Source: JABDIY01 sp963751955 (GTDB taxonomy: Bacteria; Actinomycetota; Acidimicrobiia; Acidimicrobiales; SZUA-35). Taken from it: DNA of 64,000 nt. The number at the start of each line of letters is the position of its first letter. Within the stretch, counting starts at the first letter, position 1. The translations under genes and the position numbers were made by a program. The notes under the pieces were generated by a model that had not been told where the DNA came from, made no database searches, and saw only the letters and a program-made list of their open reading frames with translations. The stretch lies in assembly GCA_963751955.1 (NCBI GenBank), contig CAVVWM010000009.1, positions 186,001 to 250,000 on the forward strand, written 5' to 3'. Shown here in pieces: positions 26,984-35,484 of this stretch.

Positions 26984-27982
26984 CTATCGGGCCACGCGAG
27001 CGTCGATGGGATCCCACTGACCGATTCTGGGGTCAACCAGAATCTCGGTCCTCGACTGGAGGTCGGTGTATGCCTCGAGGGCCAACTGCTGGGCCAACGA
27101 AGGATCGGCTGGTGCAGTGCCGCTGCCGTACACCAGGATCACATGCCAGCCGTATTGTGTTTCGACAGGACCGGTCACTTCACCTTCGGTTGCGGCAATG
27201 ACAGCGTTGCGGAACTCGGCGACGGATCTGCCCGGATCCGAGCAACCAAGATCTCCTCCGTCGGGCCCGGTGGGGCCGGTCGACAGCTCCATGGCGAGCT
27301 CAGCGAAGTCTTCGCCGTCGGCGAGACGTTGTACCGCGGCGTCCGCTTCGGCCTCGGTCTCGAGAAGAATGTGTCGGGTGCAAGGAACGACCGTGTCGCC
27401 GCTCTGTTCGAATACCGACGAAAACACCGCCGGTTTCACTCGCTGCTCCGCCACAACCTCGAGATATTCGCTCACTCCGGCCTCGATCACGGCACGATCG
27501 GCCACGGGGTCCTCATTGGCGGAGATGATCCCGTCGATTTGGGCATACAGGGCGGCAATCTCAGCGTCGATCGCACCGGCAGGCACTGAGGCATTCTCAT
27601 CACTGATGCCCTTGTCGAGAATCTTGATCTGAATGATGTTAGACAGGATGACGAGATCGAATGTGGCCGGCAGTCCCTGGTCGAACAGCAGCTCCACTGC
27701 TTTGGGATTGTCCCCAAGTTGCCCAACGACATCGGCCAGTTCTGAAATCGGAACCTCTGTAGTTGTGCCATCGTCGAAGTTGAGGATGGCGGCCGTCTCG
27801 ATCCCAGTGAAATCGGGCGGTGAGTACTCTTGGCTCGGGATCTCCAGCGTCGAGGGCGGGGCGTCGGTTGTGGGGGCTGAGGTCGTTGCAGCTACGTCTG
27901 CTTCCCTGGACACTGCGCAACTCCCAGCGAGCACGGCGAAGACGGCGAGGACTAACACAAGGGGGGATGGCTTGGAACGCAC
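26984..27982 (-). CDS. parvulin-type peptidyl-prolyl isomerase lipoprotein (SurA/PrsA-like)
   Basis: The 332-residue product has a lipoprotein signal peptide with lipobox LAGSC (Cys near residue 22) and a Thr/Pro-rich linker. A SurA-N-like helical region (residues 60-190) precedes a parvulin domain at about 205-300: CTRHILLETEAEADAAVQRL, DFAELAMELSTGPTGPDGG, LGCSDPGR and QYGWHVILV. It should fold secreted proteins outside the membrane. GTG 27982 is the start. In related genomes such a gene sits between mfd and mazG, as here, although seven genes now separate it from mfd. Confidence 0.87.
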   Translation of the reverse strand: MRSKPSPLVLVLAVFAVLAGSCAVSREADVAATTSAPTTDAPPSTLEIPSQEYSPPDFTGIETAAILNFDDGTTTEVPISELADVVGQLGDNPKAVELLFDQGLPATFDLVILSNIIQIKILDKGISDENASVPAGAIDAEIAALYAQIDGIISANEDPVADRAVIEAGVSEYLEVVAEQRVKPAVFSSVFEQSGDTVVPCTRHILLETEAEADAAVQRLADGEDFAELAMELSTGPTGPDGGDLGCSDPGRSVAEFRNAVIAATEGEVTGPVETQYGWHVILVYGSGTAPADPSLAQQLALEAYTDLQSRTEILVDPRIGQWDPIDARVAR

Positions 27983-28026
27983 CGATATAGCGTAATGCCG
28001 CAGAGGGCCAACAGTAGGCTCATCTC

Positions 28027-28815
28027 ATGCGGGTTGTAGGAGTGCAGCATCGGATCGATTGGCACGACCCCGAGGCCACGATGGTCCGGGTCGCCCCACA
28101 GATAACTCGGGCGGTGGATGCGGGAGGTGACCTCGTTTGCCTCACCGAGATGTTCAGTACCGGATTCTCGATGGACACCGACACGGTCGTCGAACCGATC
28201 GGCGGTCCGTCCTCACGCTTCTTGGAGAACCAGGCGTCGAGCGCATCCGAGCGCGCCGGCCGAGCGGTCCATGTGGCAGCTTCGGTACCGATCTTCGACC
28301 CCGATGCCAGTCCCGACCTGCCCGTCAACCGTCTGATGGTCTATGGCCCCAACGGACTGGTTGGCAGGTACGACAAGCTGCACCCGTTCTCGCTTTCGGG
28401 CGAGGACAAGTACTACGCAGCTGGGTCTGACCCCCTCACCATCACGATCGAGGGAGTGAGGGTGAGCTTCTTGGTCTGTTTCGACCTGCGATTCGCTTAC
28501 GCGTTCTGGGATCTGGCCCTCGAAACCGACCTGTTCGTGGTGCTGGCCAATTGGCCCGCCAGCCGTCGGTTGCATTGGCAGACCCTGCTGCGCGCTCGGG
28601 CGATCGAGAACTTGGCCTATGTCCTGGGTGTCAACCGGATCGGCGACGACGGAAACGGATTTGGTCATGCCGGTGACACGATGCTCGTTTCACCCCGCGG
28701 TGAAACGCTGGCCAGCGCGGCCGAAATCGAAACGCTGGTCCTGGGTGACCTCGATCCGGTCGAGGTCAACACCACTCGGGATCGGTTCGGCTTTCTCAAC
28801 GACCGTCGCAAGTAG
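28027..28815 (+). CDS. nitrilase-superfamily amidohydrolase (omega-amidase-like)
   Basis: The 262-residue product carries the Glu-Lys-Cys triad of the carbon-nitrogen hydrolases: Glu in LVCLTEMFSTGF, Lys in GRYDKLHPFSLSGED, and Cys in VSFLVCFDLRF. WPASRRLHWQTLLRARAIEN is the usual segment after the Cys. The pattern LTEMFSTGFSM and the size resemble YafV/Nit2 omega-amidases, which hydrolyse 2-oxoglutaramate-type amides; other short-chain amides are possible. It is divergent from the PPIase gene and 29 bases upstream of the peptidase gene. Confidence 0.88.
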   Translation: MRVVGVQHRIDWHDPEATMVRVAPQITRAVDAGGDLVCLTEMFSTGFSMDTDTVVEPIGGPSSRFLENQASSASERAGRAVHVAASVPIFDPDASPDLPVNRLMVYGPNGLVGRYDKLHPFSLSGEDKYYAAGSDPLTITIEGVRVSFLVCFDLRFAYAFWDLALETDLFVVLANWPASRRLHWQTLLRARAIENLAYVLGVNRIGDDGNGFGHAGDTMLVSPRGETLASAAEIETLVLGDLDPVEVNTTRDRFGFLNDRRK

Positions 28816-28844
28816 CCACTCTCGAATCCGGTTTCTACGGTGGA

Positions 28845-30086
28845 GTGGAAATCACCGTGACTTCCGATCTCAACACCCTCGCCGAATCCGCTCGTGGCCA
28901 CGTCGCTGCGCTTTGCTCAGTCGCGCCGGATCGGCGTCCTGGCAGCGATGGCAACCAGCAGGCCACCAACTACGTGGAGGAGATCCTGAACGGTGCCGGC
29001 TGGACCACAACGTCACAGAAATTCGAATGTATTGACTGGCGGACTGATGGCGGAACCTTCGAGGTCGCCACGTCCTCCATCGAGATCGACCCCAGCCCCT
29101 ACGGTCGACCCGTCGACACTTCCGGACCGGTGAGAATTGCCTGCACTCTCGACGATCTCTCCAATTCCGACTTGAGCGGCGCCGTGCTTATCGTTGATGG
29201 CGAACTGTCGGCAGAACCGTTGACCCCTCGGGGCTACCCCTTCTACGAGAACCAAGGTCACGTGGAAATCCTTGATGCCCTGGAGAGCGCCCAGCCGGCC
29301 GCGATTGTTGCTCTTACTGGTGTGTACCCCGAACTCTGCGGCGCCGTCGATCCCTTTCCCCTTATTGAGGACGGTCGTTTCCCAATCCCTGTGGCCGCCA
29401 TAGGTCGCCAGGACGGCAGATCGATCCTCGGGGCCGAGGGACGCATCGCACACATCACCCTAAGATCGGAACGGCGACCGGCCAGGGCCCGCAACATCAG
29501 TGGAACCCGGGGACCTCAGGACAATCGGATACTTGTCATTGCCCACATCGACTCCAAACCGGGCACCCCCGGAGCGCTCGACAACGCCTCGGGTGTCGCA
29601 GTCCTTCTTCTTCTCGCCGAACTCATGGCCAACCAGCCAACAGACATGCCAGTAGGTGTCGAACTACTAGCCGTGAACGGCGAGGATAACTACGCCGCTC
29701 CGGGGGAGGTGGCATGGCTCGATGAACACGGTGATGGGCTCGCAGACATCCCGCTGGTGATCAACATCGACGGGGCTGGTTACCGGCACGGCACGACAAG
29801 CTTCTCTACCTACAACCTCAACCCGGAAGCCGACGCATTCGTCAAGGCCCAGTTTGTGCGGACTCGGCTACAACCGGGACCGGTCTGGTATCAGAGCGAC
29901 CATGCCATATTCGCCATGAGGGGGCGGCCCGCCTTGGCAATCACATCCGAGCCGCTCGCCGACATCATGGCCACTGTCTTCCACTCCGCCGCCGACACAC
30001 CTGACCAGGTCGACCCCGACCAGCTCGCACATGCGGCGCTCGCCCTGGCGGAACTTGTCAGCGCTTGGCCCTCGTCCATGGGCTAG
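28845..30086 (+). CDS. M28 family zinc aminopeptidase
   Basis: The 413-residue product is soluble, without a signal peptide. Zinc-ligand motifs of M28 are visible: His-Asp in ILVIAHIDSKPGTPGALDNA, the Glu pair in LAVNGEDNYAAPGE, Asp in LVINIDGAGYRHG, and His in VFHSAADTPDQVD. A PA-like insert lies between residues 100 and 200. GTG 28845 is taken as the start; GTG 28857 is possible. It shares a strand and short spacing with the nitrilase gene, so the two may form an operon for peptide or amide use. Confidence 0.85.
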   Translation: MEITVTSDLNTLAESARGHVAALCSVAPDRRPGSDGNQQATNYVEEILNGAGWTTTSQKFECIDWRTDGGTFEVATSSIEIDPSPYGRPVDTSGPVRIACTLDDLSNSDLSGAVLIVDGELSAEPLTPRGYPFYENQGHVEILDALESAQPAAIVALTGVYPELCGAVDPFPLIEDGRFPIPVAAIGRQDGRSILGAEGRIAHITLRSERRPARARNISGTRGPQDNRILVIAHIDSKPGTPGALDNASGVAVLLLLAELMANQPTDMPVGVELLAVNGEDNYAAPGEVAWLDEHGDGLADIPLVINIDGAGYRHGTTSFSTYNLNPEADAFVKAQFVRTRLQPGPVWYQSDHAIFAMRGRPALAITSEPLADIMATVFHSAADTPDQVDPDQLAHAALALAELVSAWPSSMG

Positions 30087-30173
30087 CCACAGCGGCATCA
30101 GTCGATGGTTTTGGCGAGTTCGGAGTTGGCGAACCGGATCCACTCCGGTGCGATCCGGGGCAGGTCGAGAAGC

Positions 30174-30740
30174 TCAGCTGCCGCGCTTTTGTTCCCGGAG
30201 GTAGATCAGCGCAACCTCGCTGACCGACATCGTCGGTTCGGACTCGGGCATCACAATGATCTCATCGCCGGAGCTGACAACGCCCTCGGTAATGATCCGC
30301 ATGTATGCACCCCAGCGAAGCGAGTTTCGGAACTCCTCCACGATGTCTTGGTCGTCATGCCGCAGCCCCAGTTTGAAACATGGAGTACGCGGACCGGCTA
30401 CTTCCAAAACGGCAGAACCAACGGCCCATCGATCGCCGATGTGCGCCCCGGAGACATCGATGCCGTCGACAGTAAGGTTCTCGCCCATGGCGCCGGGCAG
30501 CACGATCCGCCCGTACTGCGAACGCCACCATTTGGCGTCGTCAGCGGCATAGACGTAGACCGCTTTGTGCTGACCGCCGTGGTTTTCGAGATTGGCGATC
30601 TCATCGCCTTCCACAGCATGGTCACGCAGAGCCACCGGGCCGTTTACCGGGTTCTTCCAGATACCGGTACGGGTTGTGCGTCCGTTGTGCATCACTTCGC
30701 GCACAGGTCCAACGTTGATCGAGATGACGGTTGGGGTCAT
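30174..30740 (-). CDS. MOSC domain protein (YiiM-like), likely cut short by an indel
   Basis: The 188-residue frame is a MOSC-domain protein: NHGGQHKAVYVYAADDAKWW, GRIVLPGAMGENLTVDGID, VLEVAGPRTPCFKLGLRH (with the conserved Cys) and RWGAYMRIITEG. It ends abruptly after YLREQKRGS. If one A of the AAAA run near 30186 is removed, the frame continues as AAAELLDLPRIAPEWIRFAN to a stop at 30098, giving the helical C-terminal tail normal for YiiM. A single-base error is therefore likely. MOSC proteins deal with molybdenum cofactor-dependent N-hydroxylated compounds or 6-hydroxylaminopurine. Confidence 0.85.
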   Translation of the reverse strand: MTPTVISINVGPVREVMHNGRTTRTGIWKNPVNGPVALRDHAVEGDEIANLENHGGQHKAVYVYAADDAKWWRSQYGRIVLPGAMGENLTVDGIDVSGAHIGDRWAVGSAVLEVAGPRTPCFKLGLRHDDQDIVEEFRNSLRWGAYMRIITEGVVSSGDEIIVMPESEPTMSVSEVALIYLREQKRGS

Positions 30741-30799
30741 CGCCGCATCCTAACGACCACACCGCTCCGCAGATGGACTTGGATGTAGTCCTTCTCTGG

Positions 30800-32569
30800 C
30801 TAGTCGCTGTCGGAGCGAGCAGCGTCGGAGCGAGCAGCGTTGGATCGGCGACGGTGGCGGGCGGCTGCTCCGAGTTCACCGAGGTTGCTGATGAACAACA
30901 CGCCCGCCGCCGTCGCAGCGAGTGCGCCGATTGCAAACCGTCCAACGGTGAAGACCCCGCCCACGGCGAAGGCGAAGAAGCCGATAACGAGGGCGAAGAC
31001 GACGCTCAATCGGACGAACGCTTGGAAGCGACGACGAGCCAGCTGCTCGGCGAGGATTACTGCGATGGCAACAACAAGGGTGAAACCGGCGACTGTGAGC
31101 GATTCGAAGACAAGCACGGCGGCTATGGACAACAAGATCAGGGGGATGCTGACGACGCTCCAAAACGTGAGGATGTAGCCCGTCTCCGCCGGCGGCGGCA
31201 GCGGCACGGCCGGATTGTTGAGGTGCGCTCGATAGTCCAGGCCGATGGTGTCACCGGCGTTGATTCGTCCACGGAGATCACCCAGTTCGCCTCGTTGACG
31301 CAACAGTTCGGTCAGTTGTTTGGCCTCCTCGGCCATATCCTCATCGGGCTCGGTTTGGGAGGAAAACGGAAGCTTGCGGGATGAACGGGCGATTTGGCTG
31401 TCGAGGTCTTCGAGCACTTCGCCGAGCCGATCATCGGTCACCTGGCGGCGCATCGCCGACGGTGGCGGGGTCCCGTGCAATCCAGCGAAACCAACCGGAT
31501 CAGCCCATGAGACTCGCACCTCAGCGTCGCGGGTGAACTTTGGCCCTCCCGGACCCCGCTCACCCTCACCAGGGTCATGAGTATCGAGGCCCCAGAGGCC
31601 ACGGAAACGCCCCACCCAGTCCAGCTGATCATCCAGCTCTCTGACGTCCCATACCCTGGCGTCGAGCCCATCAGCGGTGGCGGTGTCGACGAAGGGCGCA
31701 CCGAAGGCCGGACCGAGCCCGCGTTCTGCGGCCTGATCCTTGATGCGCAGCGCCCCCTGAGTCCAACGCTGAAGCCTCAGCAGCCAACGAAGCCCCGGCA
31801 CGTCGAGCCGAGTGACGTAGTCGCCGGGCCGAAAGTACAGGGCGTGGGAGCCGGCACCAGCGTGAAGCACAGGCCGGGCATCCGACACGACCAACTCGGG
31901 ATCGTTCCAATGGCGACGTAGGTTGGCGCCGGAGATGTCGTGGCTTGACGCTACAACCCACTGGGGCGATCCATCCTGTGGATCACAGTAGATCCATGCC
32001 TGCTCCCAATCGCCTTCGTGGTCGTTGAGACCGCGGTAGCTGCTGCGCCAGTCGTTGAACAGGTAGAAGTAGGCGTAATGCAACACCAGCCACTCCCCGG
32101 CCATCACTGCACGGGCGTAGGTGACCGGGACCTTCTTGTGCAGTCCGAGACGATCGGCCTTGAGTACCGCGGCGGTGACAGTTCTATTCGGAACCGTTGG
32201 TCGAATGATATGGATGAGTCGGTAGATCGCATCGAAGACCCGACCGAACAGACCGACTCGACCCAATCGAGGCGACAGCAACTTCCTGGCAATCCGCTTG
32301 GCCTCTTCCCCCACCACGGCGCGACGCTCCTCATCGCTCACAAACCGCAAGTAGTAGTCACCCAGGCCATCACCCAACCGTTCCAGTGACAACCGCCCTT
32401 GGGCCAAGACTTCACGGTCGTCGTGCATCAAGGCTGACGATCTCACGAAACCGTCCACTTCGGTGGGAAAGAACAGCTCGCGAGCATCGAAGCGCACGAT
32501 TGGGCAATGCCGCCGCAACAGTTCAGCGTGATCTCGAGGTGTCACCCCGCTGCTGTCCATTGGATTCAC
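30800..32569 (-). CDS. Vps62-like domain membrane protein
   Basis: The 589-residue product begins with a soluble region of about 330 residues containing the Vps62-like signature: LNDHEGDWEQAWIYCDP, HAGAGSHALYFRPGDYV and an LFFPTEVDGFV start. A charged coiled-coil linker (around residues 400-460) leads to a C-terminal membrane part with four hydrophobic segments (ILTFWSVVSIPLILLSIAAV; TVAGFTLVVAIAVIL; VVFALVIGFFAFAVGG; RFAIGALAATAAGVLF). The tail has an RSDAARSDSD repeat. Vps62-like proteins have no settled bacterial function; an enzyme or pore-forming role has been proposed for relatives. Confidence 0.7.
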   Translation of the reverse strand: MNPMDSSGVTPRDHAELLRRHCPIVRFDARELFFPTEVDGFVRSSALMHDDREVLAQGRLSLERLGDGLGDYYLRFVSDEERRAVVGEEAKRIARKLLSPRLGRVGLFGRVFDAIYRLIHIIRPTVPNRTVTAAVLKADRLGLHKKVPVTYARAVMAGEWLVLHYAYFYLFNDWRSSYRGLNDHEGDWEQAWIYCDPQDGSPQWVVASSHDISGANLRRHWNDPELVVSDARPVLHAGAGSHALYFRPGDYVTRLDVPGLRWLLRLQRWTQGALRIKDQAAERGLGPAFGAPFVDTATADGLDARVWDVRELDDQLDWVGRFRGLWGLDTHDPGEGERGPGGPKFTRDAEVRVSWADPVGFAGLHGTPPPSAMRRQVTDDRLGEVLEDLDSQIARSSRKLPFSSQTEPDEDMAEEAKQLTELLRQRGELGDLRGRINAGDTIGLDYRAHLNNPAVPLPPPAETGYILTFWSVVSIPLILLSIAAVLVFESLTVAGFTLVVAIAVILAEQLARRRFQAFVRLSVVFALVIGFFAFAVGGVFTVGRFAIGALAATAAGVLFISNLGELGAAARHRRRSNAARSDAARSDSD

Positions 32570-32614
32570 AATAGATCCCGTTTGGCGATCCCCATATGCA
32601 CCCGTCGGCGGTAG

Positions 32615-34005
32615 TTAGACCTCGTGCAGCGCTTTGCTTATGTCGGCTACAGCTTGTTTCGCGTCGCCGAACAACATCAGTGTGTTGTCAGCGGCAAAGA
32701 GAGGGTTGGGAATTCCGGCGAAACCGGGCGACAACGAACGTTTGATGACCACGACGGTCCGGGACTTGTCGACATCCAGAATCGGCATTCCAGCAATGGG
32801 TGACTCGGGGTCCTCCCGGGCGACCGGGTTCACCACGTCGTTTGCTCCGATCACGATCGTGATGTCGGTCTGGGGAAACGTCGGATTGATCGCATCCATT
32901 TCGATGAGCTTCTCGTAGTCGATCTCGGCCTCGGCGAGGAGCACATTCATGTGACCGGGCATCCGGCCCGCAACCGGATGGATGCCGAACACCACTTCAG
33001 TGCCGTTCTGCTCCAACGCCCTCGTCGAGGTCGCGTACCGCATGTTGAGCCTGAGCGACCGCCAGACCGTACCCAGGCACAATGGCAACTCGCGAGGCAG
33101 TATCCAACAGTAAGGCAACCTCATCAGCGGTTGTTGAGGTGACCTTGCCGGCGTACACCTCGTCCGAGTCGGCGCCCCCAGACGCCACCGGCGCCTCGGA
33201 GAACAGCACATTTACGAGGCTGCGGTTCATCGCCACACACATGATCTGAGTGAGAATTAGTCCCGACGCTCCAACCAACGAACCGGCGATGATCAGCAGG
33301 CTGTTTCCGAGGGCGAATCCGGTGGCGCTGGCGGCCAGACCTGAGAGTGAGTTGAGCAGGGCGATGACGACGGGCATGTCGGCGCCACCGATCGGAACAA
33401 CGCCGGTAACGCCCAGAACCAAACCGATGCCGACAATGGTTGTTATCAACACGATCGAGGTCGGTGCGCCAAGCATTGAAACCGACAGCACAACACCAGC
33501 CACGAACAGCAGGCCGTTCAGTACCGGTATTCCAGCGAAGCCGAAGGACCCTAGGGTTTCGCGCAACTTGGCCCACGCCACCAACGACCCGCTGAAGGTT
33601 ACCGCTCCGATCAGCGCTGTTGCAGCTGCGGCCAGGGTGAAGGTTGTTGTCGGATCGGTTCCTACTTCTCGGATTTCCAGGAACGAGGCCCCCACAACCA
33701 GTACCGACGCAACACCGCCGAACCCGTTGAACAAGGCTACGAGTTCGGGCATTCCTGTCATCTGCACTCGCGTTGCCAGGAGTCCACCGACGACAGTGCC
33801 CACGATCAATCCGATCGCCAGCTGCCAGAACGACGAAAATACGATTGTCGGTCAGGGTGACCACAACCGCTACGAGCATGCCGGTGGCGCCGAGGGCGTT
33901 TCCTCGAACCGCCGTACGTGGCTTGCCCAGACCCTTCAGGCCCAGAACAAACAGGACCGCTGCGACGATGTAGCCGGCCTGGATGAGGTTGCTGGGTGCG
34001 ACCAT
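32615..34005 (-). pseudogene. pntB: NAD(P) transhydrogenase beta subunit, two single-base insertions
   Basis: The gene starts at ATG 34005, overlapping the stop of pntAB (ATGA). N-terminal transmembrane helices (AGYIVAAVLFVLGLKGLGK), the central membrane part (ELVALFNGFGGVASVLVVGA) and the NADP domain (VVFGIHPVAGRMPGHMNVLL; VIGANDVVNPVA; GFAGIPNPLFAADNTLMLFG) are all present but in three frames. I see an extra base near 33830 and another near 33022. Removing them gives 1,389 bases, 462 residues, the standard PntB length. The product couples hydride transfer between NADH and NADP to proton flow. Confidence 0.9.
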
Positions 34006-34295
34006 CAACGTTTCTGTTTCTTCTTGGGACTGAACATGCTGAGCATGCGATTGGTCACAAGGAACCCGCCGACCACGTTGATGGTCGCCAGTGCAACCGC
34101 TCCAACGCCAAGCCAGGTGGCCAACGTCGTTTGCTCGGCTCCTGCGGATACGACCGCACCGATGAGAGTGATCCCGCTGATCGCATTGGAACCGCTCATC
34201 AATGGTGTGTGCAGAGTTGGCGGCACTTTGGAGATGACTTCGACGCCCAGAAAGACGGCGAGCACGAACAGGGTGAGTGCGAAGAGAAACGTCAC
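34005..34295 (-). CDS. pntAB: NAD(P) transhydrogenase alpha-2 membrane subunit
   Basis: The 96-residue product has three transmembrane helices and the conserved stretch KVPPTLHTPLMSGSNAISGI, diagnostic of the small PntA C-terminal subunit found as a separate gene in Actinobacteria. It begins with GTG 34295, overlapping pntAA by GTGA, and overlaps pntB by ATGA, so the three genes are one operon. It forms part of the proton channel. Confidence 0.93.
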   Translation of the reverse strand: MTFLFALTLFVLAVFLGVEVISKVPPTLHTPLMSGSNAISGITLIGAVVSAGAEQTTLATWLGVGAVALATINVVGGFLVTNRMLSMFSPKKKQKR

Positions 34296-35431
34296 TGCTG
34301 GTCCCCCGAGAGCTGGGCGATGGCCTCGATTACCCGGGGATGCACAACGATTCCACCCCTGGCGACGAGCGTGCCGGCGGTGATTTCGTCGTCGGTGTCG
34401 ATCATCAGATCCCCGTTCTCGTCGGTGAGGTGTTGGAGGAGAGTGACCACGTTGTTGGAGAACATGTGGCTGGCCGATGCGGCCGACCGTGAAGCCAGGT
34501 CGGTTGGGCCCAGGATGGTGACTCCATGGTGGTCAATTTCCTCATCGGCTTGGGTAAGTGTGCAGTTTCCGCCACGTTCGGCTGCCAGATCCACAATCAC
34601 CGAACCCGGTCTCATTTGGTCAACCATCGGGGTCGTGACGAGTTCAGGGCTTTTGGCTCCCGGAATCGCGGCGGTGGTTATCAAGATGTCGGCCTCCGCT
34701 ACGTAGGGACTGAGCATTTGTTGCTGATGAAGATTCATGTCCACGCCTTGGTCCCTGGCGTAACCTCCAGAATCCTCCGACTGTGCGGTATCGAGGTTGA
34801 GCCTGATGCTCTTTCCACCTACCGATTCGATCTGTTCGGCGGCTGCGGGACGAACGTCGTATGCCTCCACTACCGCACCGAGCCGCTTGGCGGTGGCGAT
34901 GGCCTGGAGACCAGCGACTCCGGCTCCGAGTACAACGACTCGAGCGGCCGGAACCGTTCCGGCCGCGGTCATCAGCAGCGGGAACATCTTGGGGAGTCTC
35001 GTGGCAGCCAACAGCACGGCCTCGTACCCCGCAACGGTTGCCATCGACGACAACACATCCATGCTCTGAGCTCTGCTGATCCGCGGAATCAACTCGAGGC
35101 TGAGAACCGAAGCACCGGTTGCCGCCAGCTCCGCGGCTTCGGCAGCCCGCCAGAGCGGGTCAACCAAACCGACCACTGTGTGCTCAATCCCAACACCGGA
35201 CCGAACAGCGTTGATCCCCACGACTACCCCAGGCTGCCCCAAGGCCATATGAGGTTCGACCACCGTGGCGCCGACAGCGCTGTATGACTCATCTCTGAAC
35301 CCCGCCGCTTGTCCGCACCCTGCAGTCGCTGTCACGTCGTGGCCGAGCTTCACAAGCTTGTCCGCGCCGCCTGGTGTGAGCGCCACACGCTTTTCGCGGA
35401 CGGCTGTTTCTTTCACAACGGTGATATGCAC
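34292..35431 (-). CDS. pntAA: NAD(P) transhydrogenase alpha-1 NAD-binding subunit
   Basis: The start is GTG 35431, directly before HITVVKETAVREKRVALTP, the usual N-terminus of the family; a TTG at 35464 would add eleven residues. The product of about 379 residues has the alanine dehydrogenase/PntA N domain (RVALTPGGADKLVKLGHDV) and a Rossmann NAD site VVVLGAGVAGLQAIATAKRL, followed by EAYDVRPAAAEQIESVGG. It is soluble, on the cytoplasmic side, and feeds hydride from NADH to the PntB site. Confidence 0.93.
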   Translation of the reverse strand: MHITVVKETAVREKRVALTPGGADKLVKLGHDVTATAGCGQAAGFRDESYSAVGATVVEPHMALGQPGVVVGINAVRSGVGIEHTVVGLVDPLWRAAEAAELAATGASVLSLELIPRISRAQSMDVLSSMATVAGYEAVLLAATRLPKMFPLLMTAAGTVPAARVVVLGAGVAGLQAIATAKRLGAVVEAYDVRPAAAEQIESVGGKSIRLNLDTAQSEDSGGYARDQGVDMNLHQQQMLSPYVAEADILITTAAIPGAKSPELVTTPMVDQMRPGSVIVDLAAERGGNCTLTQADEEIDHHGVTILGPTDLASRSAASASHMFSNNVVTLLQHLTDENGDLMIDTDDEITAGTLVARGGIVVHPRVIEAIAQLSGDQQ

Positions 35432-35484
35432 TGGCTGGCAGGCTACCTGTCGGGGATCGATCAACGCCGAATTGGGGCTGAGGC

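Noticed and set aside
33250..34383. 377-residue plus-strand ORF
   Set aside because: It is the shadow of pntB/pntAB on the other strand; composition is Thr/Pro-rich without any domain.
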